Shown one piece after another: positions 16,363 to 24,351 of a DNA stretch of 50,732 nucleotides. The notes beneath the pieces are model-generated. The model did not search any database, was not told the DNA's origin, and was given only the letters and a program-made list of their open reading frames with translations. The DNA is from Candidatus Choladousia intestinavium (GTDB lineage: Bacteria > Bacillota > Clostridia > Lachnospirales > Lachnospiraceae). The DNA is taken from the NCBI GenBank assembly GCA_018712785.1, contig DVGK01000081.1, forward strand, positions 1 to 50,732. Reading direction: 5' to 3'. Position numbers and translations under genes: made by a program. Each line of letters opens with the position of its first letter. Positions within the stretch are counted from its first letter, which is position 1.

Positions 16363-17337
16363 ATGGAGAAAGGGAAGAAATACGATGTAATTTGTATTGG
16401 ACAGATTATTCAGGATATTGTAGTAACCGGTATTCCGAAAACGGCGCTGATGGAAGAGAGAGACAGTTTTATGTCAGAAGAAACGATTCTGTCTACAGGC
16501 GGAGATGCCGCGAATCAGGCGGTTACCCTGGCAAGGCTGGGAAACCGTACAGCTCTGCTGGCAAGGCTGGATCAGGGCAGTGTGGGACAGATGGTATACG
16601 GTGAATTTGAAAAAGAAGGGGTAGATACCTCTCTTCTGGTAAGACCTGAGGACTGCCAGAACATTACTTCTATCGTGATGGTGCAGCCCGGCGGGGTACA
16701 TAAATTTTTCATCGGACCCGGCAGGAACTATGAGCTCAGGATTGAGGATGTAAATCTGGAGGATATAAAAAACGCCAGAGCTGTTACGGCAGGCAGTCTC
16801 TTCGGTTTGGGAGTTCTGGACAGAGAAGGGATCGACAAGGTCTTTTGGACCGCTAAAGAGGCGGGGGCCATTACGGTGGCGGATATGACTTATGATATGC
16901 ATAAAATCGGAGCCAGAGCTTTTGACAAGCTGTACCCTGCTATTGATTATCTGATGCCCAGCTATGATGAGGCGGTCTTTGTAACGGGAGAAATGGAGCC
17001 GGATAAGATCGCGGATGTCTTTTTAAAGGCGGGCGTTGGCAATGTGGTTCTGAAGCTGGGGGATCAGGGATGCTTCTTTAAGAGCGCCGGGGAGCGTTTT
17101 TACACAGATCCGTACTCAGTCAAACCGGTAGATACGACAGGCTGCGGGGATAATTTTGTGGCAGGATTTGTACATGAACTGCTGAAGGGAATGCCCCATA
17201 AAGTCTGTACGGAATTCGCCTGCGGAATCGGCGGGCTGAATTCACTGGGCCTGGGAGCCCATCGGACAGTGCAGTCAGAAATGCATGTGGAAGAATTTAT
17301 GAAGAAGACGGAAAAGGTGAAATATGACAGAACATGA
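16363..17337 (+). CDS. PfkB-family carbohydrate kinase
   Basis: This 324-residue ribokinase-fold kinase shows YDVICIGQIIQDIVVTG at the N-terminus, the substrate motif STGGDAANQAVTLARLG (about residues 45-62), GVHKFFIGPGRNYEL, and the ATP/anion-hole signature DTTGCGDNFVAGFVHELL near residue 260 with the catalytic Asp. Family members phosphorylate ribose, fructose, tagatose-6-phosphate and similar. With the aldolase immediately upstream it could make the bisphosphate that the aldolase splits. The start is ambiguous: GTG at 16354 or ATG at 16363. The ATG is preferred because GAGGTG lies six bases upstream of it. It is the last gene of the first catabolic operon. Confidence 0.9.
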   Translation: MEKGKKYDVICIGQIIQDIVVTGIPKTALMEERDSFMSEETILSTGGDAANQAVTLARLGNRTALLARLDQGSVGQMVYGEFEKEGVDTSLLVRPEDCQNITSIVMVQPGGVHKFFIGPGRNYELRIEDVNLEDIKNARAVTAGSLFGLGVLDREGIDKVFWTAKEAGAITVADMTYDMHKIGARAFDKLYPAIDYLMPSYDEAVFVTGEMEPDKIADVFLKAGVGNVVLKLGDQGCFFKSAGERFYTDPYSVKPVDTTGCGDNFVAGFVHELLKGMPHKVCTEFACGIGGLNSLGLGAHRTVQSEMHVEEFMKKTEKVKYDRT

Positions 17338-17385
17338 AAATTCATAAGACCTTCCGCATGATTTAAATATTTCTGAATGATGGTG

Positions 17386-17432
17386 AAAGGGTATTTTCTG
17401 CAGTTAAAAAAATTGCGGGGGATACCCTTTTG
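17386..17432 (+). terminator. Hairpin ending the first catabolic operon
   Basis: AAAGGGTAT (17386-17394) pairs perfectly with ATACCCTTT (17422-17430) around a 27-nt loop. Only a short T stretch follows. The large loop also carries the -35 element of the next promoter. Confidence 0.5.
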
Positions 17433-17442
17433 CTGTTATAAT
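17413..17442 (+). promoter_or_regulatory. Extended -10 promoter for the second catabolic operon
   Basis: TTGCGG (17413-17418), an 18-bp spacer and a perfect TATAAT (17437-17442) preceded by TGT (extended -10). Confidence 0.6.
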
Positions 17443-17463
17443 GGGAAAAACACGTCATTCATA

Positions 17464-17597
17464 GTCAAAAACCCCGCAGCAAGCTACGGGGCATCAAACT
17501 TGCAGCGCAGCAGAGCTGCGGGGTTTTTGACCCTCGCGGCAGTCGCCAAATGGACATGCAAGCATGTCCGCTTGGCTCGTTGCTCGCGGGAATAAAA
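17464..17597 (+). repeat. Composite inverted-repeat intergenic element
   Basis: Two hairpins lie in tandem. The first has 17-bp perfect arms, GTCAAAAACCCCGCAGC (17464-17480) and its complement (17515-17531); transcribed rightward the second arm carries GGGGTTTTT and should act as a terminator. The second is an imperfect 29-nt inverted repeat with a perfect core, GGACATGC-AA-GCATGTCC (17552-17569). No gene is supported in this stretch. A degenerate relative of the right part lies at 36575-36617 (34 of 43 matching with one gap). This looks like a dispersed REP-like intergenic repeat. Confidence 0.65.
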
Positions 17598-17647
17598 AGA
17601 ATTATGGCATTTGCCGCAAAAAACAAAAAAGAAAAGAGGTGTGAGTG

Positions 17648-19168
17648 ATGAAGGAAGTATGCTGTTATATTGGCCTTGATGTGGGAACCTCCGGATGCAA
17701 AGCCTCCGTGGTGGATGACAGAGGAAGGATTCTGGCCTCCGCTAGACGGGAATACAGCTTTGAAAATCCGGGGCCAGGCAGGGTGGAATTAAATCCTGTG
17801 ATGGTCTGGGGGAACGTGAAGGAAACCTTAAAAGAGGTGGCCGCGGCAGGGTATAAGCCAAGGCTTATGTCCGTTTCTTCCATCGGAGAGGCGCTGGTGC
17901 TTATGGACCGGGAGGATCGGGTCCTTCAAAACGGCATTATCTATCTGGATGAACGCGGACCGGAGACCATGGAGGAGATCCGGGAGAAGATCAGCGACCG
18001 GCAGATTCACAGGCTCACTGGAATCCCTATGAATTTTATTTACAGCCTGAACCGGCTTCTGTGGCTTCGCAGGCATGAGCCCAGGGTCATAGAGAAGACA
18101 AGCCGTTATTTCATGTTCGGCGATTATATCATCTATATGCTTACAGGCGAGAGGATAATCGATCCCTCTACAGCTTCCAAATCCATGATGCTGGACGCCT
18201 GGAAGCTGGACTGGGCGGATGAGATAGGAACTCTTTTCCAGGTGCCCTTTGAGCAGTTTTCGCCGGTGGCGCCTACCGGCACAGTGGCGGGCCGGATCCG
18301 GAAAAAGCTGGCGGAGGAGCTGGGGCTGCCTGTAGAGATGAAGGTGGCGGCAGGATGCCATGACCAGTGCGCGGCCACATTGGGCTCCGGCGGCGTCAGT
18401 GCCGGCGACATGGCGGCCGGCGAGGGAAGCACGGAAAGCCTGAACCTGGTGGCGGAGAAGGAGGCCATTACGGAGCCGTTCCTGGAGAAAAATATCTGTT
18501 TTGAGCCCTATGTAAAGACGGGACAGTATCAGATACCGGTGGGACAGTTTTCACACGGCACCTGTCTTCGATGGTTTGTCCGGGAATTCGGATGGGACTT
18601 TCAGGCGAAACCCGGTCAGGAGTCCAGAGATCCGGCAAAAGAAGGAAAAAGCGTGTATGATCTTGCCGCCGAGACCTGCGCTGCGGATGCGGGAGAACTT
18701 TTTTTCCTGCCGTATATGACCCGCTCCAAGCTGATGGAGGCAGATAATCCGGCCCTGGGGGTATTCGCCGGAGTGGATGTAAATGCCAGCCGGGGCAGGA
18801 TGTACCGGGCCTTGCTGGAAGGACTCTGCTTTGAGTCCAGAAAGAGCTTCGATATTCTGGAGACAGCCGCCCTGCCGGTTCATAAAATCGTGGCCACCGG
18901 GGGATGCTCCCGTTCCAGGATGTTTATGCAGATGAAGGCGGATGTGCTGGAAAAGCCGGTGTCCGTTTTGAAAAATACAGACGCGGGGATTACGGGACTG
19001 GCCATGATCTGCGCCGTCGCCGATGGTCAGTATCAGGACTATAAAGAGGCTGCCGCGCTTTTTGTAAAGACGGAGGAAGAACTAAAGCCGGGAAAAGACT
19101 ACCGGGAGAAATATGCCAGGTACTGCAAGATCAGCAGGGCGGCGAAAGAATTATATCAGAATCTCTGA
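17648..19168 (+). CDS. FGGY-family carbohydrate kinase, second paralogue
   Basis: This 506-residue kinase is related to the one at 13942. It has CCYIGLDVGTSGCKASVVDDRG, SSIGEALVLMDREDRVL, DPSTASKSMMLDAWKLDW, GCHDQCAATLGSGGV, the phosphate loop GEGSTESLNLV and ATGGCSRSRMFMQMKADVL. Xylulokinase-like and gluconokinase-like enzymes share this layout, so the substrate is left open. The start is set at ATG 17648, six bases after GAGGTG; a GTG at 17645 is too close. It is the first gene after the inverted-repeat element and is followed after 15 bases by an IclR regulator, so the kinase and its likely regulator are co-transcribed. Confidence 0.88.
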   Translation: MKEVCCYIGLDVGTSGCKASVVDDRGRILASARREYSFENPGPGRVELNPVMVWGNVKETLKEVAAAGYKPRLMSVSSIGEALVLMDREDRVLQNGIIYLDERGPETMEEIREKISDRQIHRLTGIPMNFIYSLNRLLWLRRHEPRVIEKTSRYFMFGDYIIYMLTGERIIDPSTASKSMMLDAWKLDWADEIGTLFQVPFEQFSPVAPTGTVAGRIRKKLAEELGLPVEMKVAAGCHDQCAATLGSGGVSAGDMAAGEGSTESLNLVAEKEAITEPFLEKNICFEPYVKTGQYQIPVGQFSHGTCLRWFVREFGWDFQAKPGQESRDPAKEGKSVYDLAAETCAADAGELFFLPYMTRSKLMEADNPALGVFAGVDVNASRGRMYRALLEGLCFESRKSFDILETAALPVHKIVATGGCSRSRMFMQMKADVLEKPVSVLKNTDAGITGLAMICAVADGQYQDYKEAAALFVKTEEELKPGKDYREKYARYCKISRAAKELYQNL

Positions 19169-19183
19169 GAAAGGAGAGAGAAG

Positions 19184-19960
19184 ATGCCGGAAAATACCAC
19201 GGTACCCGCGGTAGAGCGCGCGCTGGATATTCTGGAATGTCTGGCGCAGGGGGAAGGCAGGACCATGAAGGAAATTACAGAGGAGCTGGGCATTCCAGGA
19301 GCTTCCCTGTTTCGGATATTAAAAAACCTCACAGCCAGAGGCTATCTGCTGAAGCTGGAGGGACAGCCGGTGAAGTACACGCTGGGATATCAGATCCTGC
19401 ATCTGGCGGCCAGATATTCGGACACCTCATCTCTGGGAAGTTTGGCGAAGCCCTATATGGAACGGCTGTCCGGACTTACGGGCCAGACGGTTCAGTTCGC
19501 CGTATACAGAGGGGGAGCTTTTATGTACATTGAACAGGTGCTTTCAGCGGCGCCGGTAAATATTATGGCTCGTCTCTACACCCCTATGGAACTCAATGCC
19601 AGCGCCGGAGCTAAATGCATCCTGGCCCAGATGGATTCGGAGAGCCAGAGGAAAATCATCCGGGAAGCCGGTTTGAAGAGAAAGACAGAACATACCATTG
19701 TGGAGGAGGAAGCCCTGATCCGGGAACTGGAGGTTACCAGAGAGCGGGGATACGGGGTGGACAGCGAAGAGTTCGCTCTGGGTATCGGCTGCATTGCCGT
19801 TCCGGTGTTCGGAGCCGGAAATCATTGCGTGGGGGCCCTGGGAATTACGGGAAGAATGGAGGATTACCGCGGCGGAAAGCAGTTTGAAGATCTGAAGGAA
19901 CAGATCCTGCGGACGGCCCAGGAAATATCAGCCAGACTCAGGGGCGGAAGCCAGTTCTGA
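19184..19960 (+). CDS. IclR-family transcriptional regulator
   Basis: This 258-residue regulator starts with VPAVERALDILECLAQGEGRTMKEITEELGIPGASLFRILKNLTARGYL, the IclR winged helix (residues about 7-60), split here only by description. The effector domain follows, with LGYQILHLAARY, LSGLTGQTVQFAVYRGG, YTPMELNASAGAKCILAQ and GYGVDSEEFALGIGCIAVPVF. IclR proteins bind small acids or sugars and usually control adjacent catabolic genes. Paired AT-rich sites (20014-20048) downstream of the next promoter are the best candidate operators. Its ribosome site is AAAGGAGAG. Confidence 0.92.
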   Translation: MPENTTVPAVERALDILECLAQGEGRTMKEITEELGIPGASLFRILKNLTARGYLLKLEGQPVKYTLGYQILHLAARYSDTSSLGSLAKPYMERLSGLTGQTVQFAVYRGGAFMYIEQVLSAAPVNIMARLYTPMELNASAGAKCILAQMDSESQRKIIREAGLKRKTEHTIVEEEALIRELEVTRERGYGVDSEEFALGIGCIAVPVFGAGNHCVGALGITGRMEDYRGGKQFEDLKEQILRTAQEISARLRGGSQF

Positions 19961-19974
19961 TGGCCAGACCTTTC

Positions 19975-20003
19975 TTTACAAAAGAAGTGTTTTGTGTTAC
20001 TAT
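19975..20003 (+). promoter_or_regulatory. Promoter of the isomerase/DhaKL operon
   Basis: TTTACA (19975-19980), 17 bp, TACTAT (19998-20003) preceded by TGT (extended -10). Confidence 0.65.
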
Positions 20004-20013
20004 AGAGACATAA

Positions 20014-20048
20014 ATTCCATATGTAAAACAATAATTTCATATATGAAA
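20014..20048 (+). promoter_or_regulatory. Paired operator-like sites, candidate IclR binding region
   Basis: ATTCCATATGT (20014-20024) is repeated as ATTTCATATAT (20034-20044), 20 bp apart, about two helical turns. The second lies in a perfect 14-bp palindrome TTTCATATATGAAA (20035-20048). Both lie just downstream of the promoter, where a bound repressor would block transcription. Confidence 0.5.
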
Positions 20049-20063
20049 AAGGAGGAAAAGAAA

Positions 20064-21479
20064 ATGATTAGAAAACCAGTGTTAGGCTTGATTGGATTCT
20101 CAGACGGCGACCCGGATGTGCATGAGCTTTCCAAAGACGTAGTTCAGGCGCAGGTGGATGTGATTGAGGCTGAGCTGAAGAAGGACGGGAGAGTGGATGT
20201 CATCGTGGCAGACCGCCTGGTAAATTCTGCGGAGAGTGCCAAGACAGAGGCTGAGAAGCTGAAAGCAAAGGGCGTAGACGGGACCATCTTCTCCTACGGA
20301 GTCTTCGCATTCCCGAATTTCTCCGCCATCGCCGCGAAAAACGGCAAGGGTCCCTTCCTTCTGGCGGCGAATCTGAATCCAGACTGGCCGGGCATGGTGG
20401 CAATGCTGGCTGCAGGCGGCGCTCTGCATCACCTGGGCATTGAGCATTTCCGGGCGGCGGGAGACTTCAGAGATCCCAAGGTTCTCGGTAAGATCATTCA
20501 GTTCGCGAAATGCGCCAAGGTGGTGACTTCTCTCAATGGACAGAAGTACGGACTTCTGGGAGGCAGAAGCCTTGGAATGTACAGTTCCACGGTAAGCATG
20601 CAGGACTGGGAGAAGCTGTTCGGTGTGGACGTGGATCATATGGACCAGTCTGAGATCGTCCGCAAGGCTGCGGAGGTCAGCGATGAGCAGGTGGAGAAAG
20701 CATTTAAGTGGCTGACTGAGAATGTAGGAAAGATTGAGTATGACGGAAACCGTCTCACAGAAGAGAAGCTGAAGGAGCAGATCCGTCATTATGAGGCCAC
20801 GAAGGCTATTGTAAAAGAAAATAATTACGATTTTATCGGTGTGAAGTGTCACTATGAGATGAGCCGTCATTACTGCACAGAGTGCTTAAGCGCCGCTTTC
20901 ATGAACGATCCCTACGACTGGGACGGCCCCAAGGAGCCCTGCGTCTGTGCCTGTGAGGCAGACTCTGATGCTGCTCTGACCATGCAGATCCTGAAGCTCC
21001 TCACCAACGATCCCGTGATTTTCATGGATATCCGCCACTATGATGCGGAAAACGACGTCATGGTATTCTGCAACTGCGGTTCCCAGTCTACCTACTACGC
21101 AACGGGAACAGACGATTACAAGGCAAACCTGGCCAAGACTACTCTGTATCCCTGCCTGGAGCTGTACGCGGGAGGCGGCTGCCATGTAAACCTGCAGACC
21201 AAGCCGGGGGTGGCGACCATTGCCCGTCTCAACCGCTATGAAGGAAAATACCGCATGACCATTATCCCCACAGAATTCGTGGAGATGCCAAAGGAAAAGG
21301 AAGCAGAGACTAACAAAGAGTGGCCCCATGTATTTGCGAAGCTGCCCTTTGACCATGAGATTTTCCTGGATAAATTTGACGCGAACCACTGCCATGCAGT
21401 ATACGGGAACCATGTGGAAGAGCTGAAGATGATCTGTAAGATGCTGAACATCGACGTAGAGATGCTGGGACAGGAATAA
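20064..21479 (+). CDS. L-fucose/L-arabinose isomerase-family protein
   Basis: This 471-residue protein has the FucI/AraA fold and should interconvert an aldose and a ketose, using a metal ion. Recognisable segments are KPVLGLIGFSDGDPDVHEL at the N-terminus, DGTIFSYGVFAFPNFSAIAA, GLLGGRSLGMYSS, FIGVKCHYEMSRHYCTECLSAAF, CACEADSDAALTMQIL, FMDIRHYDAENDVMVFCNCGSQ, GGCHVNLQTKPGVATIARLNR and ANHCHAVYGNHVEELK (C-terminal His region). The Glu and Asp in CEADSD and DIRHYD are in the right places to be metal ligands. It is shorter than E. coli FucI (about 590) and has a different N-terminus, so true L-fucose activity is not implied. Start at 20064 after AAAGGAGG. Next genes are dhaK and dhaL. Confidence 0.82.
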   Translation: MIRKPVLGLIGFSDGDPDVHELSKDVVQAQVDVIEAELKKDGRVDVIVADRLVNSAESAKTEAEKLKAKGVDGTIFSYGVFAFPNFSAIAAKNGKGPFLLAANLNPDWPGMVAMLAAGGALHHLGIEHFRAAGDFRDPKVLGKIIQFAKCAKVVTSLNGQKYGLLGGRSLGMYSSTVSMQDWEKLFGVDVDHMDQSEIVRKAAEVSDEQVEKAFKWLTENVGKIEYDGNRLTEEKLKEQIRHYEATKAIVKENNYDFIGVKCHYEMSRHYCTECLSAAFMNDPYDWDGPKEPCVCACEADSDAALTMQILKLLTNDPVIFMDIRHYDAENDVMVFCNCGSQSTYYATGTDDYKANLAKTTLYPCLELYAGGGCHVNLQTKPGVATIARLNRYEGKYRMTIIPTEFVEMPKEKEAETNKEWPHVFAKLPFDHEIFLDKFDANHCHAVYGNHVEELKMICKMLNIDVEMLGQE

Positions 21480-21500
21480 GAAAAAGGGGGTAACAAAAAC

Positions 21501-22499
21501 ATGCAGAGAATATTAAACAATCCGGACAATATTGTAGATGAGATGCTGGAAGGCTTCCTCAAAACCCATGGTGATATTGTAAAGAAGACTTCCAACCCCA
21601 GGGTGGTGGCGGCTAAAGCCGCGCCCGTTCAGGGAAAGGTAGGCGTAGTGACAGGAGGCGGCTCCGGACATAAGCCGGCCTTCATTGGATACGTGGGAAA
21701 GAACCTTTGCGACGCGGCAGCTGTAGGTGAGATCTGTTCTTCACCCACAGCCGTAGCGTTCCTGGATGCCTTTAAGGCTGCCGACGGAGGCGCGGGCGTG
21801 GCATGCCTCTACGGAAATTACAGCGGCGATAATATGAACGTAAAAATGGCTGTAAAGATGGCTAAGAAGGAAGGGCTTACGGTGAAAACCGTAATCGCCA
21901 ATGACGATGTAGCAAGCGCCCCCAAGGATCAGAGAGAAAAGCGCAGAGGCGTGGCTGGGGAGATCCTCATGTGGAAATGCGGCGGAGCCAAGGCAGCCAA
22001 AGGCGGAAGCCTGGATGAGGTCATCGCGGCGGCTCAGAAGGCCATTGATAATACAAGAAGCGTGGGAATCGGACTGACGCCCTGCACACTGCCTGCAGTG
22101 GGACATCCCAATTTTGAGATTAAAGACGGCACCATGGAAGTGGGGATCGGTCACCATGGGGAGCCGGGCATTGAGGTATGCCCTCTTGAGACGGCGGCAC
22201 AGATGGCAAAGCGTATGACGGATATTGTCCTTCCGGATTATCCCTTTGAGTCAGGGGATGAAGTGGTTGTGCTGGTATCCGGCCTCGGCGCCACACCGGT
22301 TATGGAGCTTTACGTATTATACAATGAAGTAGAGAAGATCCTTACGGAAAAAGGCATTAAGATTCATAAGCCTCTGGTGGGAAATTACTTTACTTCTCTG
22401 GATATGATGGGAGCTACCCTTACGATTATGAAGCTGGATGACGAGCTGAAAGAGCTGATTGATATGCCGGTATACAGCATGGGCCTGAAGGAGGAATAA
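21501..22499 (+). CDS. dhaK: Dihydroxyacetone kinase subunit DhaK-type (ketose-binding subunit)
   Basis: This 332-residue subunit binds a short ketose covalently through a histidine hemiaminal and presents it for phosphorylation. Segments typical of the family are VTGGGSGHKPAFIGYVGKNLCDAAAVGEICSSPTA (substrate-binding Gly-rich loop, residues about 50-85), LYGNYSGDNMNVKMAVKMA, NDDVASAP, RRGVAGEILMWKCGGA and the active-site region GIGHHGEPGIEV (His about residue 218). The gene is followed by dhaL with a 3-base gap. No DhaM (phosphotransferase) gene is near, so either DhaM is elsewhere or this is an ATP-dependent erythrulose-type kinase. The RpiB-type isomerase in the same operon favours a C4 ketose, by inference. 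Confidence 0.92.
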   Translation: MQRILNNPDNIVDEMLEGFLKTHGDIVKKTSNPRVVAAKAAPVQGKVGVVTGGGSGHKPAFIGYVGKNLCDAAAVGEICSSPTAVAFLDAFKAADGGAGVACLYGNYSGDNMNVKMAVKMAKKEGLTVKTVIANDDVASAPKDQREKRRGVAGEILMWKCGGAKAAKGGSLDEVIAAAQKAIDNTRSVGIGLTPCTLPAVGHPNFEIKDGTMEVGIGHHGEPGIEVCPLETAAQMAKRMTDIVLPDYPFESGDEVVVLVSGLGATPVMELYVLYNEVEKILTEKGIKIHKPLVGNYFTSLDMMGATLTIMKLDDELKELIDMPVYSMGLKEE

Positions 22500-22502
22500 A
22501 AG

Positions 22503-23144
22503 GTGAAAAATTCATTCGCGAACGCAGAAGGGAAGAGCATTCTTCTGAAGATGGTAAAGGCAATCCAGGATAATAAGGCTTATCTGGGAGATATTGACGG
22601 TCTCATCGGAGACGGGGATCATGGCATGAACATGAATAAAGGCTTTACTGTCTTTGAGGAGAGATTCGCAGATCAGGACTTTGGCTTTACCGAAGGACTG
22701 GACGATCTGGGGATGATCCTTTTAAATGAGATCGGCGGCTCCATGGGTCCTATCTATGGGACGATTCTAATGGGAATGGCCGAGCAGGGGGAGGACCTGG
22801 AGGAAATCGGACTGGAGGAGTTCTCGGGAATGCTGGAGCACGGCCTTTCTGAGCTTCAGACTATCATTGAGGCCCAGGTGGGCGACAAGACTCTGGTAGA
22901 CACTCTTTCTCCCGCGGTGGACAGCCTGAAGAAGGCTCTTGAACAGGGAGAGACCTTTGACAAGGCGCTGGACGATATGAAGACTGCGGCAGAAGCCGGA
23001 CGGGACTCTACCAAAGACCTGGTAGCGAAATTCGGACGCTCCAGCCGTCTTGGAGAGCGTTCCAGAGGAGTTCTGGACGCGGGAGCTACCTCCTGCTGTC
23101 TGATTCTGTGCGCTATGGCAGACGGAATTAAGGAATTACTGTAA
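22503..23144 (+). CDS. dhaL: Dihydroxyacetone kinase subunit DhaL-type (nucleotide-binding subunit)
   Basis: This 213-residue helical-barrel subunit binds the nucleotide and magnesium. The magnesium motif IGDGDHGMNMNKGF is at residues 36-49, GGSMGPIYGTILMGMA follows, and the C-terminus has GRSSRLGERSRGVLDAGATSCCLIL, the conserved DPGA-like lid region (here DAGA). The start is GTG with GAAGGAGG upstream, inside the dhaK end. It works with the DhaK-type protein encoded immediately before. Length matches standalone DhaL (about 210). Confidence 0.92.
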   Translation: MKNSFANAEGKSILLKMVKAIQDNKAYLGDIDGLIGDGDHGMNMNKGFTVFEERFADQDFGFTEGLDDLGMILLNEIGGSMGPIYGTILMGMAEQGEDLEEIGLEEFSGMLEHGLSELQTIIEAQVGDKTLVDTLSPAVDSLKKALEQGETFDKALDDMKTAAEAGRDSTKDLVAKFGRSSRLGERSRGVLDAGATSCCLILCAMADGIKELL

Positions 23145-23157
23145 AGGAGGAAAAGCC

Positions 23158-23601
23158 ATGCATACAATCGCCATTGGATGTGATCCCAATGCCCAGGAAG
23201 CCAAGGAAAAGCTCATGGATTTCTTAAAGAAGAAAGGGTATGAGATTACAGATTTCGGAAGTGAGGATCCAATCTATGCCAATACAGCCATCGCGGTAGC
23301 TGAGGCTGTAGCCGCAGGGAAGTACGACAGAGGGATTCTTCTGTGCGGTACCGGACTGGGAGTTTCTATCGCGGCAAATAAAGTGAAAGGCGCTTACGCC
23401 GCCCTTCTCTCAGATGTGTATTCCGCTAAAAGGGCCCGCTTAAGCAACGATGCCAACATCGCCTGCTTCGGCGCATTTACCATCGGAAATAAGCTGATGG
23501 AAGAGCTGGCTCTGGCATTCCTGGAGAATGAATTTGTACCGGGGTGTGCCTCCCAGGAGAAGGTAGACCGCTTTGTGGCATATGACCAGGCAAGGAACTA
23601 A
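23158..23601 (+). CDS. rpiB: RpiB/LacAB-family sugar-phosphate isomerase
   Basis: This 147-residue isomerase belongs to the RpiB family, with IAIGCDPNAQEAKEKLMDFLKKKGYEI cut at the start, FGSEDPIYANTAIAVAEAV, the catalytic-Cys motif GILLCGTGLGVSIAANKVKGAYAAL (Cys about residue 63) and ARLSNDANIACFGAFTIG. Canonical RpiB has DHAG near the N-terminus where this has CDPN, and the histidine of YPDYA-type loops is replaced (IYANTA). The protein therefore resembles the erythrulose-phosphate isomerase subgroup or LacA/B at least as well as ribose-5-phosphate isomerase. It directly follows dhaL (13-base gap), which supports isomerisation of the DhaKL product. The symbol denotes family only. Confidence 0.8.
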   Translation: MHTIAIGCDPNAQEAKEKLMDFLKKKGYEITDFGSEDPIYANTAIAVAEAVAAGKYDRGILLCGTGLGVSIAANKVKGAYAALLSDVYSAKRARLSNDANIACFGAFTIGNKLMEELALAFLENEFVPGCASQEKVDRFVAYDQARN

Positions 23602-23661
23602 AGAGTTTGAAACAGCAGAATGTATGAAATGAAAACTTTTTGCTGTCATGAATGAAACGCG

Positions 23662-23695
23662 GCCCGTCCGGGAACTGAAGATCCCGATGACGGGC
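23662..23695 (+). promoter_or_regulatory. Stem-loop between the rpiB-type and DUF1349 genes
   Basis: GCCCGTC (23662-23668) pairs with GACGGGC (23689-23695), with an inner CGGGA/TCCCG stem. The following bases TGTATT give only a weak T-run, so read-through into the next genes is likely. Confidence 0.55.
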
Positions 23696-23721
23696 TGTAT
23701 TAAAAAGGAGAATAGGAACGT

Positions 23722-24333
23722 ATGGAATTTGACGCGAAGAATCTTCAGTGGACCAGAGAGCCGGAAGAATATTCCATCACCCAGGAAAGAATTGAGATCA
23801 TTACAAAGGCTCACACAGATCTGTGGCAGAGGACTTACTACCATTTCAGAAATGACAACGCGCCGGTGCTTCAGATGAGTACCCGGGAACCGTATTTTTC
23901 TTTCCTTGTCAAAACAGAGTTTGAGAGCGGCCACCGGTTTGACCAGTGCGGCGTGGTACTCTATCTTGACAGCGAAAACTGGCTGAAGGCCTCTGTGGAA
24001 TATGAAAATGAAACATACCAGCACCTTGGCAGCGTAGTTACCAATCACGGATATTCAGACTGGGCCACCACAGCTATTGACGCCTCTGTAAAATCCATGT
24101 GGTACCGGCTCAGCCGCCGGGAGAGTGATTTCTGTGTGGAGTGCTCTATGGACGGCGTGAACTTCAGCCAGATGCGCATCTGCCACATGTGGGAAGGACA
24201 CGATGAGATCCGTTTTGGGATCTATGCCTGCAGTCCGGAGGACTCGTCCTTTAAGGCAGTGTTTACCGGGATGCAGATAACGGAATGCCAGTGGCCGGCT
24301 CACGATGGCCAGGCTCCGGATGAAGGGCTGTAA
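23722..24333 (+). CDS. DUF1349 domain-containing protein
   Basis: This 203-residue cytoplasmic protein has no signal peptide. The pattern WTREPEEYSITQERIEIITKAHTDLWQRTYYHFRNDNAPVL (N-terminal strand-rich part), EPYFSFLVKTEFESGHRFDQCGVVLYLDSENWLKASVEYE and WYRLSRRESDFCVECSMDGVNFSQMRICHMWEG matches DUF1349, a concanavalin-like beta-sandwich family. Fungal and bacterial members have no proven reaction. Because it is encoded in a sugar operon it may bind a carbohydrate, but that is inference. The ribosome site is AAAAAGGAG, somewhat distant from the ATG. Confidence 0.85.
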   Translation: MEFDAKNLQWTREPEEYSITQERIEIITKAHTDLWQRTYYHFRNDNAPVLQMSTREPYFSFLVKTEFESGHRFDQCGVVLYLDSENWLKASVEYENETYQHLGSVVTNHGYSDWATTAIDASVKSMWYRLSRRESDFCVECSMDGVNFSQMRICHMWEGHDEIRFGIYACSPEDSSFKAVFTGMQITECQWPAHDGQAPDEGL

Positions 24334-24351
24334 GGATTTGGGAGGAAGGAA

